The notes: generated by a model from the letters alone, not told the origin. Shown: positions 57,301 through 58,956, counted from the stretch's first letter. The stretch is 64,000 nt of DNA from Symsagittifera roscoffensis (GCF_963678635.1 NC_087064.1:65527548-65591547), one strand, 5' to 3'. Translations and numbers: made by a program.

Positions 57301-58802
57301 AAATTTTCGAAGGGAGAACCGTCGTTGGTTTTTTCACAGCATAAACAAGTGCCAAAAAGGTTTTAGAGGAGACTGAGTGGTATACCATACTGAAACCCAT
57401 TGTGCTGTTTTGGGCTGCATTAAGGAATTCAAATTTAATTGTCTTTGTGATGAAAAAAACTGCCAGAACGTTATCGAAAAAAAACTACCGGAAGGTTTTT
57501 GAAGAAAAGTGCCCGAAGTTTTCGAAAAAAAAACTGCTCGAACCTTTTCGAAAAAAAATTGAAAAAACTGGCGGATCATGGATTAACAAAGTCAAAAAGG
57601 GAAGACATCCTTCTGGGCAAAAAGCCTACAATGGTAATCGATCAATCGATTCAGTAGGATCGTGATACGAGCGGAATTTTATTAAAATTTCTTAATTGGT
57701 AAATCATCGATGAATTATCGCTAATTTATCAAATTTTTTTTTGATAAATAAGCACTAATTAATTTAGCTATGAAATAGCACGGAAAAACCTATGAAAATC
57801 TTACTAAGAATGGGTTAGCAATTTTTCATCGATAACTATAACTGGGACTTCAACTCGGGTAGCCCGCGCACCCGAAATGTGTGTGTTTTTTTAAGCAAAT
57901 ACGGATTTTTGATTGCCAAATTTAACTGTTTTCGAAGCTTTCTGTGCTACTTGCACAGCAGCGGGCTATTTTGAGCTCGCGACATTTTTTAAAATTGGGT
58001 AGTTTTTTTGTTCCATAAAATAATGGAAATGTTAAAAATGGCCCATGCTTAGAGTTCCTTTTTCAAAAAAGCAACTGCAAATATTATCATTTAAGTGATA
58101 TTTAGTGACACCGATCACCTGTTCACTACTTTTCGCCTTTCTGATATTTTTTCCGAATTTTTACCACTAGCATTGTGCAATGAACGCTCAAAAATTAGAC
58201 GTTACTAATAGTATCGACATTGAAATTAAGTATTCTGGAAGTTGGAAATTACCTGTCGGGTTTAAATCCAGTCTCGTTTTCCGCATCGAAGACGCCATCG
58301 GAACCATGTCGTCTTGTCTCCGAGCCCCGTCGGAACTTTCTTGGCTGGCGGGAGTTGTCTTAACTGTTATGTAATCGGCCATTTTTTCACTCTCTAGAAT
58401 TTTTTGTGACCTAATCTGAACAAACTCAAGCGCATTTGAACTTTTACTTTCTTTCACTTTTGCGTGTGCATTATTTTTAGCACGCAATTTTCCGACAGAT
58501 TTGCTGGAGTAATCAGGCTTCGAATTTTGCTTTCTGAAGATATTCGGAAGTGTTCGTCTAGCTCTGTTTATAAATCTAAACTTTCGTGACGCCGAATCGT
58601 TATTTGCTAGTACAGTTTGATCATGCAGAGATTGGCCTAAACGACTTAGTGTCTGCTTTTCTCTCCGATCAGTTTTGCCTGATTTTTTCTTCGGGGACTT
58701 GACTTGATTTTTGTCCGACTTGACAAGCTCCGACGGCTTCTCTCGGGGGATCAGGGCGGGGTGGTTTTGAATGAAATCTTTCTCGGTCATTCCGCCTCTC
58801 AT
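173..58802 (-). CDS. ARHGEF17: ARHGEF17/TEM4-type Rho guanine-nucleotide exchange factor, 22 coding exons, 3' end beyond window
   Basis: Predicted to load GTP onto a Rho-family GTPase at the plasma membrane or actin cytoskeleton. That function is known for the family and is not shown here. The joined exons give about 1,649 codons: a disordered basic N-terminus (residues 1-838), a DH domain (about 839-1090) with LLDTERSYVSSL at its start and LMIKPVQRIPRY in its conserved core helix, a PH region (about 1095-1250) with RILLLFNDAVMC, and the beginning of the C-terminal propeller region with an acidic linker DSDSSEGED. The order of motifs, including the RLEQDLGRLNEI helix after the PH strands, matches ARHGEF17 better than ARHGEF10. 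Phases agree at all 21 junctions. An in-frame TGA lies two codons upstream of the ATG at 58802, so this start is likely. The C-terminus is outside the window. N-terminal exons rest on splice sites, phase and composition only. Confidence 0.88.
732..1138 (-). CDS. ARHGEF17: Exon 21: acidic linker segment
   Basis: Acceptor AATTTCAG, donor AGCACCG|GTAGGT, 135 codons. SVMSFDSDSSEGEDF resembles the acidic, probably phosphorylated patch placed inside the C-terminal region of vertebrate ARHGEF17. The rest is Ser/Asn/Arg-rich and disordered. Confidence 0.82.
1385..1567 (-). CDS. ARHGEF17: Exon 20: Gly/Gln-rich linker
   Basis: Acceptor TTTTTCAG, donor CCACAA|GTCAGA; one base completes Arg, 60 codons plus two bases. 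Contains Gly runs of eight and six, separated by QLPQQQLTANGDRLES. Low-complexity insertion between propeller strands; phase fits both neighbours. Confidence 0.75.
2240..2463 (-). CDS. ARHGEF17: Exon 19: propeller strand plus Pro/His-rich linker
   Basis: Acceptor GTTCCAG, donor ACAAG|GTAACA, 74 codons plus two bases. Begins with strand-like sequence (NDAIVIQHCSV), then a Pro-rich linker and a run of seven His codons (2275-2295). Confidence 0.8.
2795..2880 (+). repeat. SINE 3' fragment
   Basis: The stretch with AGGGCACAACAGCGGTTCGC, then TTGGTCCTTTCCC and GTGGATAAATGG, matches the 3' half of the tRNA-derived SINE at 14104-14345. The tRNA-like head is missing. Confidence 0.5.
2919..3044 (-). 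CDS. ARHGEF17: Exon 18: entry to C-terminal propeller region
   Basis: Acceptor GTGTTTAG, donor GTACAG|GTAAAT, 42 codons, phase 0. DKFKVLTANDGQLVFIIASY then DTYSIIVQ reads as two beta strands, as expected for the first blade of the ARHGEF17/ARHGEF10 propeller. Confidence 0.83.
3404..3533 (-). CDS. ARHGEF17: Exon 17: last PH-like strand and helix
   Basis: Acceptor GTCTAG, donor GTCAAG|GTATGC; one base completes Pro, then 43 codons. METVIVVFQNSLVRSQWESV fits the last PH strand and C-terminal helix (strand, then W in the helix). Ends SHLVVPEFVK before the propeller region. Confidence 0.87.
4299..4417 (-). CDS. ARHGEF17: Exon 16: post-PH helical segment
   Basis: Acceptor CTCTTCAG, donor CACTCC|GTGAGA, 39 codons plus two bases. 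GLVAQVRKTQSEISRQLQEL is helical, then SFYSLDATSARIQILIDTP forms strand-like sequence that runs on into exon 17. Confidence 0.87.
4869..5064 (-). CDS. ARHGEF17: Exon 15: end of PH region and following helix
   Basis: Acceptor TGTGTTTAG; its first T completes a Phe codon with exon 14. Sixty-five codons. FMRYRVCWKCLIRDCEI is a PH strand with the Trp typical of the ARHGEF17 group; SIQRLEQDLGRLNEIMTIAD is a coiled helix found at the same place in that group. The donor GAG|GTGCTC is weak but gives phase 0 into exon 16. A partial copy of this exon's start lies at 5192-5240. Confidence 0.87.
5192..5240 (-). pseudogene. Partial duplicate of exon 15 with its acceptor
   Basis: The first 37 coding bases of exon 15, plus its acceptor GTGTTTAG, are repeated 164 bases upstream in transcript sense (putative exon start 5228). 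The copy would read ASASGIDPFMRY, against ASVSGIDPFMRY in exon 15. Three of the four base changes in the overlap are silent. Similarity stops at CGGTAT, and no convincing donor follows, so it is probably a dead exon fragment; a cryptic or alternative exon is possible. Confidence 0.7.
5392..5646 (+). mobile_element. hAT-like MITE, left part, split by a foldback element
   Basis: Starts CAGGGTCAGATCTAGGATTT, a variant of the family end. Carries the family's internal landmarks (AGGACCAAATTGA, then GCGCGCTTCCCTCTCAAAAT). Continues after the inserted element at 6352-6420 with TATTGGCGCCAAAGGCGCC. Confidence 0.75.
5647..6351. mobile_element. 705-bp palindromic (foldback) MITE, Tc1/mariner-like
   Basis: The two halves are inverted copies over nearly their whole length. 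Ends are CAGTGCTGATTTAAATTAA and its inverse (TTAAATCGGCACTG), flanked by TA on both sides (5645-5646, 6352-6353). TA duplications with CAGTG ends are typical of Tc1/mariner relatives. There is no transposase frame, so it is non-autonomous. Confidence 0.8.
6352..6735 (+). mobile_element. Remainder of split hAT-like MITE plus adjoining partial copy
   Basis: 6352-6420 completes the element interrupted by the foldback insertion. At 6421 the sequence jumps to the internal part of a second copy, which runs through GGCGCGCGCTTCCCCCTCAA to the G-rich end near 6735, about 45 bases from the donor of exon 14. Confidence 0.65.
6779..6885 (-). CDS. ARHGEF17: Exon 14: PH domain strands
   Basis: Acceptor CTGTTTAG, donor CCAGTTT|GTAAGA, 35 codons plus two bases. 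KKNRILLLFNDAVMCLASK is the PH strand pair (family pattern R-x-L-x-L-F-N/T-D), followed by a basic SKTKRSLSKRG loop. Another frame of the same bases is also open but has no PH motif. Confidence 0.9.
6940..7170 (-). mobile_element. hAT-like MITE, partial, reverse orientation
   Basis: Starts CAGTAGCGGGTTTAGAGGGG with a run of more than 15 G, then GGCGCCAATATATTTTAATT and GCGAGCGCGCC, the family landmarks in reverse. The distal end is missing. Lies 55 bases upstream of the exon 14 acceptor in transcript sense. Confidence 0.65.
9287..9812 (+). repeat. Family-2 dispersed repeat
   Basis: Shares long blocks with 19712-20440 (inverted), 10690-11240 (inverted), 28545-28950 and 29262-29660. Landmarks are TTTGTGCTCGG, GGCCGATTTGGGACAATTAA, CGTAAGCGGAGATTTAATCC and GGCAGTCGGAACATTTAGTG. 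Coding potential is absent. Class is unresolved. Confidence 0.6.
10190..10598 (+). mobile_element. hAT-like MITE with near-perfect 8-bp duplication
   Basis: Starts CAGTGGCATACG and ends CACACTACTG. Flanks are AATTTCAT (10182-10189) and AATATCAT (10599-10606), 7 of 8 bases identical. Internal landmarks GCGCCGCAGGCGAAG and CGGCGCGCATTTCGCCCTCA are present. Confidence 0.72.
10690..11240 (-). repeat. Family-2 dispersed repeat, inverted
   Basis: Begins with ACTGCTCGTATATCAGGGCA and a small hairpin (CAGGGC-AAA-GCCCTG). Then come TTAATACGACCAATTAG, GGGATAATTCGCCACGC, and CCGAGCATAAATATTCCG at the far end. Confidence 0.6.
13030..13164 (-). CDS. ARHGEF17: Exon 13: last DH helix and DH-PH junction
   Basis: Acceptor GTGTTTTAG, donor GAAATG|GTTAGT, 45 codons, phase 0. 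ELEHVVDGLNSFLKSHDRRL followed by IRHDFVTEM matches the ARHGEF17-type link from the last DH helix to the first PH strand (R-L-I-R-x-D/E pattern). Confidence 0.9.
13165..13904. other. Intron 12
   Basis: Holds the GGCTCTTTTCC MITE (13515-13743) and a weak tRNA-like stretch around 13209-13262 that does not fold convincingly. Nothing else is seen. Confidence 0.55.
13515..13743. mobile_element. GGCTCTTTTCC-ended MITE with perfect 8-bp duplication
   Basis: Inverted ends GGCTCTTTTCCAGTTCCCC and GGGAAACTGGAAAAGAGCC, flanked by GATTACTT at 13507-13514 and 13744-13751. The right end includes long G runs. Eight-base duplications point to a hAT- or P-type transposase acting in trans. Confidence 0.85.
13905..14003 (-). 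CDS. ARHGEF17: Exon 12: DH domain, C-terminal helices
   Basis: Acceptor TTTTTTTAG, donor GAACAG|GTGTGC, 33 codons, phase 0. DLLSEMRSDCPDRQNLLEAQ continues straight from exon 11 (LLLIK-DLL), as in other DH domains, then EVIRSLASLMNEQ. Confidence 0.9.
14004..16413. other. Intron 11 (2.4 kb)
   Basis: Contains a SINE (14104-14345) and one member of a repeated pair (15683-15770, resembling 16605-16697). The middle is AT-rich with no feature I can support. Confidence 0.55.
14104..14345 (+). mobile_element. tRNA-derived SINE
   Basis: The head has an A-box-like AAGTGGTTACGTATCTGCC and a B-box-like GGATGTTCGAGGCC, 30-odd bases apart as in a tRNA. The tail (AGGGGCACAACAGTGACTCT, TTGGCCCTTTCCCTTGTGG) recurs at 2795-2880. 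No terminal duplication was found. Confidence 0.6.
16414..16506 (-). CDS. ARHGEF17: Exon 11: DH core helix (conserved KPVQRIPRY)
   Basis: Acceptor TTTTTTCAG, donor AATCAAG|GTAAAA, 31 codons, phase 0. Encodes LTLDDLMIKPVQRIPRYLLL, the most conserved DH segment, which packs against the GTPase switch regions in solved DH-GTPase complexes. This is the firmest single identifier of the gene as a RhoGEF. Confidence 0.95.
16507..17385. other. Intron 10
   Basis: Holds the second member of a repeated pair (16605-16697) with a G run inside. Nothing else is seen. Confidence 0.5.
17386..17499 (-). CDS. ARHGEF17: Exon 10: DH domain, central helices
   Basis: Acceptor CTTTTCAG, donor ATCGAG|GTAAGC, 38 codons, phase 0. 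FSKCEMRQAYSEFICKF fits the DH segment in which an aromatic-rich helix (Y..F...F) precedes the core helix; AKTQFHKYIE follows. Confidence 0.9.
17651..17878 (+). mobile_element. hAT-like MITE with internal deletion
   Basis: Both ends are present (CAGGGGCGGATATAGG and CCTAAATCCGCCCTTG), but it is only 228 bp: the GCGCGC/GGCGCC middle is lost. No matching flanking duplication. Confidence 0.75.
19276..19693 (+). mobile_element. hAT-like MITE, full length
   Basis: Runs from CAGGCGCGGATCTAGG to CTAAATCCGCTACTTG, 418 bp, with all internal landmarks (GCGCCGCAGGCAAAT, GGCGTGCGCTCCCCCCTCAA, CCCTTTGGGTCGGCAGG). No clear target duplication. Confidence 0.75.
19712..20440 (-). repeat. Family-2 repeat, interrupted by a MITE
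   Basis: Begins with ACTGTTCGTATCAGGGCGAAG; continues with CATCCCCCAACACGCCACAT, broken at CTTCCTTCAACCA by a MITE, and resumes at ACTTCTAAGACGG. Ends at CCGAGCACAAATAGTTCG. Confidence 0.65.
19935..20155. mobile_element. GGCTCTTTTCC-ended MITE nested in family-2 repeat
   Basis: Ends are GGCTCTTTTCCAGTTTCCC and GAGCTCGAAAAGAGCC. The interior is an inverted relative of 13515-13743 (both contain the TTGTTCAC and CATTTTACATG blocks). Sits inside a family-2 repeat, so it inserted later. Confidence 0.75.
21939..22112 (+). other. Coding-like stretch without start codon (possible decayed gene piece)
   Basis: Open for 57 codons after a TAA, ending at TAA. Reads ELDIILAPILLPTSDPDIFW and continues LQLETNSFHLKKNGLNKYF, which looks more protein-like and is more GC-rich than its surroundings. 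No ATG, no clear splice partner, family unknown. May be a remnant of a transposon or retrocopy. Confidence 0.3.
22294..22581 (-). CDS. ARHGEF17: Exon 9: DH domain with a 45-residue low-complexity insert
   Basis: Acceptor GTTTCTAG, donor GACATT|GTGAGC, 96 codons, phase 0. The first 41 residues (LQNRTEICEEHLLHYMLF, then FPQILQLHRQLLERLE) are DH helices. Residues about 42-86 (22324-22458) are a Ser/Thr/Asn/Gly/Ala-rich loop. The last ten (FAIGKLLLDI) re-enter the DH fold and join directly to FSKCEM in exon 10. Confidence 0.88.
22582..25186. other. Intron 8 (2.6 kb)
   Basis: Holds a motif-4 repeat (GATAGCCGGTTACTGTGCAA at 23721), a family-2 end near 24343-24397 and a full hAT-like MITE (24662-25045). 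Otherwise AT-rich with nothing seen. Confidence 0.55.
24662..25045 (-). mobile_element. hAT-like MITE, full length, perfect 8-bp target duplication
   Basis: Ends CACCGGCGGATTTAGGGGG and TCCTAGATCCGCCCCTG are inverted repeats. Flanked by CTCACTTC at 24654-24661 and 25046-25053, an exact 8-bp duplication as made by hAT transposases. Interior carries GGCGCCAATATATT, GAGCGCGCGCC and CTGCGGCGCAGAAAA. No transposase. Confidence 0.88.
25187..25264 (-). CDS. ARHGEF17: Exon 8: start of the DH catalytic domain
   Basis: Twenty-six codons, acceptor CTTTTAG-type (TTTTTAG), donor GTTTGG|GTTAGT, phase 0 both ends. Encodes the first DH helix: RFIVSTLLDTERSYVSSL matches the family pattern of hydrophobics around an invariant Glu (here DTERSYV), part of the GTPase-contact surface in known DH structures. 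Confidence 0.9.
25265..27597. other. Introns 6 and 7
   Basis: 25265-25825 shows nothing. 26335-27597 holds a decayed hAT-like fragment (about 26725-26900) and a GCTAGTCATACAATTTTCAT motif (27391) that recurs near 38280-38480 and 39040-39140. Confidence 0.5.
25826..26334 (-). CDS. ARHGEF17: Exon 7: last segment before the DH domain
   Basis: Acceptor TTATAACAG, donor TCTCAA|GTTAGC. Two bases complete a Glu codon, then 169 codons. Begins ETKEKSAFEKLTDDLKRSF, a probable amphipathic helix, then Ser-rich and basic sequence (IRRKSFTKPTYMEKTTRQKR). Phase 0 exit into exon 8. Confidence 0.78.
27598..27736 (-). CDS. ARHGEF17: Exon 6: N-terminal linker
   Basis: Acceptor TTGTTTCAG, donor CCTCAAG|GTTAGT, 46 codons plus one base, phase 0 to 1. 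Higher GC than its surroundings and clear codon structure (FPAESFTVNDDGNIFFHR). A 21-bp minisatellite begins 37 bases upstream of its acceptor. Confidence 0.78.
27773..28507. repeat. 21-bp minisatellite, about 35 units
   Basis: Degenerate head-to-tail units with the core GACCATCGCGACTAATTTCC. Because 21 is divisible by three, the plus strand stays open and yields RPSRLISRPSR-like repeats; these are not a gene. The array begins 37 bases from the exon 6 acceptor. Confidence 0.92.
28545..28950 (+). repeat. Family-2 dispersed repeat
   Basis: GGCCAATTTGGGACAATTAA, CGTAAGCGGAGATTTAATCC and the end AGGCTTCGCCCTGATACGAG match the copy at 9287-9812 in the same orientation. Confidence 0.6.
29262..29660 (-). 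repeat. Family-2 repeat with tRNA-like insertion
   Basis: Begins ACGCTCGTATCAAGAAAAAG; GGATAATTTGCCACGCGTAA and CCGAGCATATATATTCCTT are the other landmarks. The centre is replaced by tRNA-like sequence (29488-29552): GATAGTATAGTGGCGAG, then GGTTCGATCCCCC, resembling the A and B boxes of a tRNA-Asp-like gene. The anticodon stem does not pair, so it is not a functional tRNA. Confidence 0.5.
32622..32803. mobile_element. GGCTCTTTTCC-ended MITE beside exon 5 donor
   Basis: Ends AGGCTCTTTTCCACTCCCC and GGGGGGATGTGGATAAAAGCC-type sequence, flanked by ACAAGGTA at 32614-32621 and 32804-32811 (exact 8 bp). The right duplication ends 16-25 bases from the end of exon 5. Confidence 0.8.
32828..33046 (-). 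CDS. ARHGEF17: Exon 5: disordered linker with two possible donors
   Basis: Acceptor AGTGTAG, 73 codons ending CAG|GTGTGA (32828), or 70 codons ending CCAGA|GTAAGC (32837). Both are in phase 0 and differ by three residues. Contains a charged EQREREREG motif and Ser/Pro-rich sequence. A MITE with its target duplication begins only 17-25 bases downstream of the donor in transcript sense. Confidence 0.72.
33047..33890. other. Intron 4
   Basis: Contains a truncated hAT-like MITE (33474-33800). Otherwise nothing is seen. Confidence 0.5.
33474..33800 (+). mobile_element. hAT-like MITE, truncated
   Basis: Starts CAGTGGCGTGAGCTGGATTT and follows the family to GGTTATAGCCAAAAATAGATG, where it stops without the right inverted end. 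Confidence 0.65.
33891..34142 (-). CDS. ARHGEF17: Exon 4: Ser/Gln-rich linker with poly-Gln run
   Basis: Acceptor ATTTCAG, donor GTACAG|GTAACT, 84 codons, phase 0 at both ends. Contains a Ser run (SSSSSSPSS) followed by nine pure CAG codons (34026-34052) and a Pro-rich stretch. No domain. Phase-0 ends mean it could be skipped without a frameshift. Confidence 0.75.
34490..34646 (-). mobile_element. hAT-like MITE, 5' truncated
   Basis: Only the right third remains, ending TCTAGATCCGCCCCTG. Confidence 0.6.
36560..36988 (+). mobile_element. hAT-like MITE, full length
   Basis: Runs from CTGGGAGCGGATCTAAT to CCTAAATCCGCTGCTG; interior landmarks GCGCCGCTGGCATAT, GGCGCGCTCTCC and CCCTTTAGGTCGGCAGG are present. 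No exact duplication. Confidence 0.72.
39875..40445 (-). CDS. ARHGEF17: Exon 3: disordered Ser/Thr-rich segment
   Basis: Acceptor GGTTTCAG, donor CACCAA|GTGAGT. It is 571 bases: one base completes a Ser codon from exon 2, then 190 codons ending in phase 0. The sequence is Ser/Asn/Glu-rich (EASSEAKSSSEPSD) and ends in a basic patch (KKMSIAAKIKRGSFRMSKR) that could bind membrane or actin; this role is a guess. The opposite strand is open for 139 codons but has no supporting splice context. Confidence 0.72.
41535..41744 (+). other. Possible plus-strand terminal exon or gene fragment
   Basis: An open frame ends at TGA 41744 with protein-like composition (RIARLPSIIDSLSKSVRNEE, SVGKKIIEDCKKWSDNST). 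The preceding bases TTTGTTATTAAAG could be an acceptor. No upstream exons, promoter or polyadenylation signal was recognised and the family is unknown. Confidence 0.25.
42206..42210. repeat. Target-site duplication, left (GTTGC)
   Basis: GTTGC immediately before the left LTR; the same five bases follow the right LTR at 49404-49408. Five-base duplications are usual for Ty3/gypsy integrases. Confidence 0.9.
42211..42503 (-). repeat. 3' LTR
   Basis: 293 bp, direct repeat of 49111-49403. In element sense it begins TGTGATATGGCGTAATTC and ends GAGTATTCACA. Contains a palindromic CRE-like TGACGTCA at 42467-42474, about 30 bases into U3. Confidence 0.95.
42504..42514 (-). other. Polypurine tract
   Basis: In element sense AGAGGGGGAAA directly precedes the 3' LTR, the position from which plus-strand DNA synthesis is primed. 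Confidence 0.85.
42709..42909 (-). CDS. Small downstream frame of the retrotransposon
   Basis: Sixty-six codons from ATG at 42909 (MSTPPSTPASPDKKVRF...), one frame away from the end of the integrase frame, whose stop (42930-42932) it would overlap if read without an ATG. It may be the shifted end of the integrase tail or a separate short product. No known domain. Confidence 0.35.
   Translation of the reverse strand: MSTPPSTPASPDKKVRFVVANSDSEPINQAGQSRVVLPDNSEGLYRKFTRFPKKSPSDHPLRRADK
42930..45407 (-). CDS. Retrotransposon integrase with long Ser-rich tail
   Basis: 825 residues from ATG 45407; the frame is open back to 45596. Residues 184-219 hold the HHCC zinc-binding module (RLHRSH ... CKDCPQC). 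The catalytic triad is Asp251 (QLDYAGP), Asp310 (KTDQ) and Glu346 (GLVERS) with DD35E spacing, so the core looks intact. A GPY/F-like module follows (FKPFKGKIVRI). The remaining roughly 250 residues are Ser/Pro-rich, with a 13-residue tandem duplication (43414-43491). A good splice acceptor (CCAATTTCAG, exon would begin 45413) lies just before the ATG. It is in a different frame from RNase H. Confidence 0.85.
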   Translation of the reverse strand: MDSNTSTNNNPNDSFEQLLNQYLPATQPWFSSDRARPRFRVGVVRPRRSTTLQRGVELKSQYARILANFRTKRARKTTVSNRQSQSVHSLEILKSPVVAKDQKSLTGLVGILDSDVLSELTDEDASLCLMKRAIINRDYEGFCRIDSYIKSFWHCAAVADGCIVVDNRIAIPMCLRKPLLSRLHRSHACQLAMVDAAQYIWWPRMHRDIVQLCKDCPQCTKFGKNLKANASFNSSKPLPLLSGPNEELQLDYAGPLLDSFGNSMYILVAIDRYSKYPSAMITRSTGGRKIIKFLKSSIQQHSIPKSIKTDQYSGFKNKLVQNFCQEKNIAKYFCPVGDHRGCGLVERSIQTIKRRLGASRLSSDFSNIQDTLRNIIEDIRITKNSVTGVSPFELHYGRPPNTELSIAAERLSTGVNLDNQQLERDILTPEQRREQCDSRPRIKMVRKGQSSPTVSPYFGGSTDSLSDTPPYRALENLAHSANQWLTLKKSLSHQEGVKALKTLTERNQVLAATLRSNLSAGTLRFRNQMQLDQIRPSLPKRNLDYLVLNEPTKVEIFRKFLNRKSGRELFKPFKGKIVRITGSTYISDKGKVIRRNHLAVRLKSTDLSFSGKQLTPVKKGQKRPIVSSSPSSSEDNRPLKQSSSRQHITAKTKQSSSRQHIIAKTLQIPAHSKFPSLPSSITQSRGQIVSTKSKQSSVSEAPGVQFIPSPQHSTPVVDLTVSSSTSGNQGTEVPISIKPKSPISVIKNPVCPDLIPISSDDESSIPKSQEGTSSNVAASGFPTQGGPGIISEPDGNVSSISNSSRASSRRKKNRLHFTVAPSDTL
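43414..43491 (-). repeat. 39-bp tandem duplication inside integrase tail
   Basis: Two in-frame copies encoding KQSSSRQHI-x-AKT, differing at a few bases. Confidence 0.85.
45517..46190 (-). pseudogene. Retrotransposon RNase H end and connection region (shifted frame)
   Basis: Continues RNase H (RLFRWADRLLPFDFDIFHIS, VDYLSRFP) after a frameshift near 46190-46210. A 160-residue region of unknown fold then ends at a stop at 45517. Overlaps the open part of the integrase frame by about 80 bases. Confidence 0.75.
46191..46520 (-). pseudogene. Retrotransposon RNase H core (shifted frame)
   Basis: Carries the RNase H acidic residues in order: NCDASHSGLG (Asp), NELELLAIVW (Glu), ILTDHKA (Asp). The frame differs from RT because a run of five C (46514-46518, plus strand) appears one base short of frame. 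A second shift follows TDHKA. Confidence 0.85.
46475..49111 (-). CDS. Retrotransposon Gag-protease-reverse transcriptase
   Basis: Single 878-residue frame from ATG 49111. Gag: capsid-like region (residues about 120-240), then two zinc knuckles at about 319-354 (an atypical CX2CX7HX3C, then canonical CX2CX4HX4C, CRNCSKKGHFAKC). Protease: DTGSPAS at 434-440. RT: LDLKYVFSQI with the first catalytic Asp at 684, and FLDD at 748-751 in place of the common YXDD; connection motif LRSFMGILNH. Ends by frameshift where RNase H should begin. The start codon's A is the last base of the LTR, and the primer site is translated. An upstream ATG at 49141 lies inside the LTR. Confidence 0.9.
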   Translation of the reverse strand: MAQPAVSISEDRTDLLGVPVFWHKPTADPPCSWDSWIGQFNLAINLRERCDPRELLKVPGIVHDDPVPKPEAVGVDEDAAAIANRIARNDAAVRGVTEMNEERRAKGPRVAPGVFYYEVEQRIKSRLFFSLGSEGSKRFLQSYPHADLSAISFREFHEFCVLLFRKEKNYIIERMQMYNAVHSDREGLEAFYLRLTGQAALCGWTIDQEKEVVRDIFIAKMRYNDIQRELCIRPGATPEDSLKSALLQEQGAQTATDLQRQLGSSSSMGNFSQSSTTSGHNSQIKQEPTFSVQGKKLSDRISRAQSSKSKGNNEKSKSCYFCGNRFSANHKQSCPARNVSCRNCSKKGHFAKCCNSKSVANVEAESDKTVEENSNFITSDSESEFAVLSVAVEKSNRPCASVRKLEVVNAATGKLRSIQITLRCGQTFFKATVDTGSPASFVNKKTADYILKTVPSAKVFTVQESPIDTVYVDYNRKRIELMGTLILDASSLGWHVKSAKFLISENRTRCLLGLDLQPRLGVKTTQVRPERLLVGEVSQSNLNAASDSWKNHFHQKFLRVFTRVGRAKNHKVFSTFKSPLVPIQEKGRRVPVHIQDKVGQEIKKLIQEGHVVKLNKCTSEHFISPIVITAKKDGSVKLAMDAKPMNDQIYKNHYQMPNLLELLDSAAQIITSNTLGDVWFTLLDLKYVFSQIPLSDEVSRHCNFNIVCGEQTGTYRSKTGFYGLTDMPKEFQKAMDNTLQGLSGVFCFLDDILIVSKGSISDHNILVDKVITRLDEEGFALKLSKCDFSLNQLSWLGYDIDVEGYRPKLSKIEAVLALEPPRTLKQLRSFMGILNHLQRFLPNLQVHSDQLRPSLKASNKSKFVWGIANKLHLVTYCN
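49091..49110 (-). other. Primer binding site
   Basis: TGGCGCAGCCAGCAGTTTCG directly follows the 5' LTR; TGG pairs with a tRNA CCA end. I could not assign the tRNA. Confidence 0.7.
49111..49403 (-). repeat. 5' LTR
   Basis: 293 bp, five differences from the 3' LTR. The same CRE-like TGACGTCA is at 49367-49374. Confidence 0.95.
49404..49408. repeat. Target-site duplication, right (GTTGC)
   Basis: Matches 42206-42210 exactly. Confidence 0.9.
50955..51125 (-). mobile_element. hAT-like MITE, partial
   Basis: TACTATTTTAAGATCTCTAT, TTTTTGGCTGACGGTCCC and GGGGGAAACGCGCGCC are family landmarks; both terminal inverted ends are lost. Confidence 0.6.
51741..52014 (-). CDS. ARHGEF17: Exon 2: disordered N-terminal segment
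   Basis: Ninety codons, Ser/Arg/Lys-rich (RATSFSCAENSD, KKRRNFLHRIF). Starts with GT that completes a Gly codon with the G of exon 1. Ends AGCAG|GTCAGT in phase 2. The acceptor TTTAAG is unusual; a CAG acceptor 27 bases further in (exon start 51987) keeps the same phase and is the alternative. A shorter antisense frame covers the same bases and is a shadow. Confidence 0.7.
52106..52456 (-). mobile_element. hAT-like MITE, near full length
   Basis: GATCCCCTGCCGACCCAAAG at the left, CTGCGGCGCAGGGAACG in the middle, TCCTAGATCCGCCCCTG at the right end. The left inverted end is not clear. Confidence 0.68.
53551..53799 (+). other. Open stretch of unknown origin
   Basis: Eighty-two codons from ATG to TGA, with a plausible helical composition (MKFFADLIRRLLATNYRFF, LVEKIKCYLLSCYCKKAK). 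No homology recognised, no promoter or partner exon. Could be a decayed gene piece or chance. Confidence 0.2.
54493..56159. repeat. Direct tandem duplication, copy 1 (1,667 bp)
   Basis: Starts TTTAAAATACCTACGTGATT and runs to GGGTTAGCAA. Copy 2 follows at once at an offset of 1,667. Contains a short minisatellite (about 55798-55905) of GAAAAAAACTGCC-type units. Confidence 0.93.
56160..57824. repeat. Direct tandem duplication, copy 2
   Basis: Nearly identical to copy 1 with scattered substitutions and small indels, e.g. one fewer ACAAAA unit near 56425. The 87-codon Lys-rich open frame in each copy differs by one residue; it is minisatellite-derived and not called a gene. Confidence 0.93.
58253..58802 (-). 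CDS. ARHGEF17: Exon 1 (coding): N-terminus of the RhoGEF
   Basis: Opens with ATG at 58802; a second in-frame ATG lies four codons on (MRGGM). An acceptor TTTTAG at 58816-58817 puts 13 bases of 5' leader in this exon, and a TGA stands in frame just upstream. An untranslated first exon therefore lies further right, not identified. It encodes 183 residues rich in Lys, Arg and Ser (KKKSGKTDRREK, RRTLPNIFRKQ), with no recognised domain. Donor CGACAG|GTAATT, ends in phase 1. Confidence 0.78.
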
Positions 58803-58956
58803 CGGTCAGAGAATTCTAAAACCAACTCTGTATTAGACCCAAATTGGCATTTTCGCTCCCAGGGATGTTCATTTAAAAGCAAATTAGTGTATACATATAG
58901 GCACTAATTATCTAATTACCGGTAAATAGTGCATAAATATACTGTACAGGTATTAG

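Larger units (their letters stand above)
52015..58252. other. Intron 1 (6.2 kb)
   Basis: Contains a hAT-like MITE (52106-52456), an open stretch at 53551-53799 of unknown nature, a decayed hAT-like piece near 53990-54060, the 1.67-kb tandem duplication (54493-57824) and a motif-4 repeat (57945-57975). Confidence 0.6.

Noticed and set aside
55741-57665. Lys-rich 87-codon frames conserved in both tandem copies
   Set aside because: Conservation follows from the recent duplication, and the frame covers a short A-rich minisatellite.
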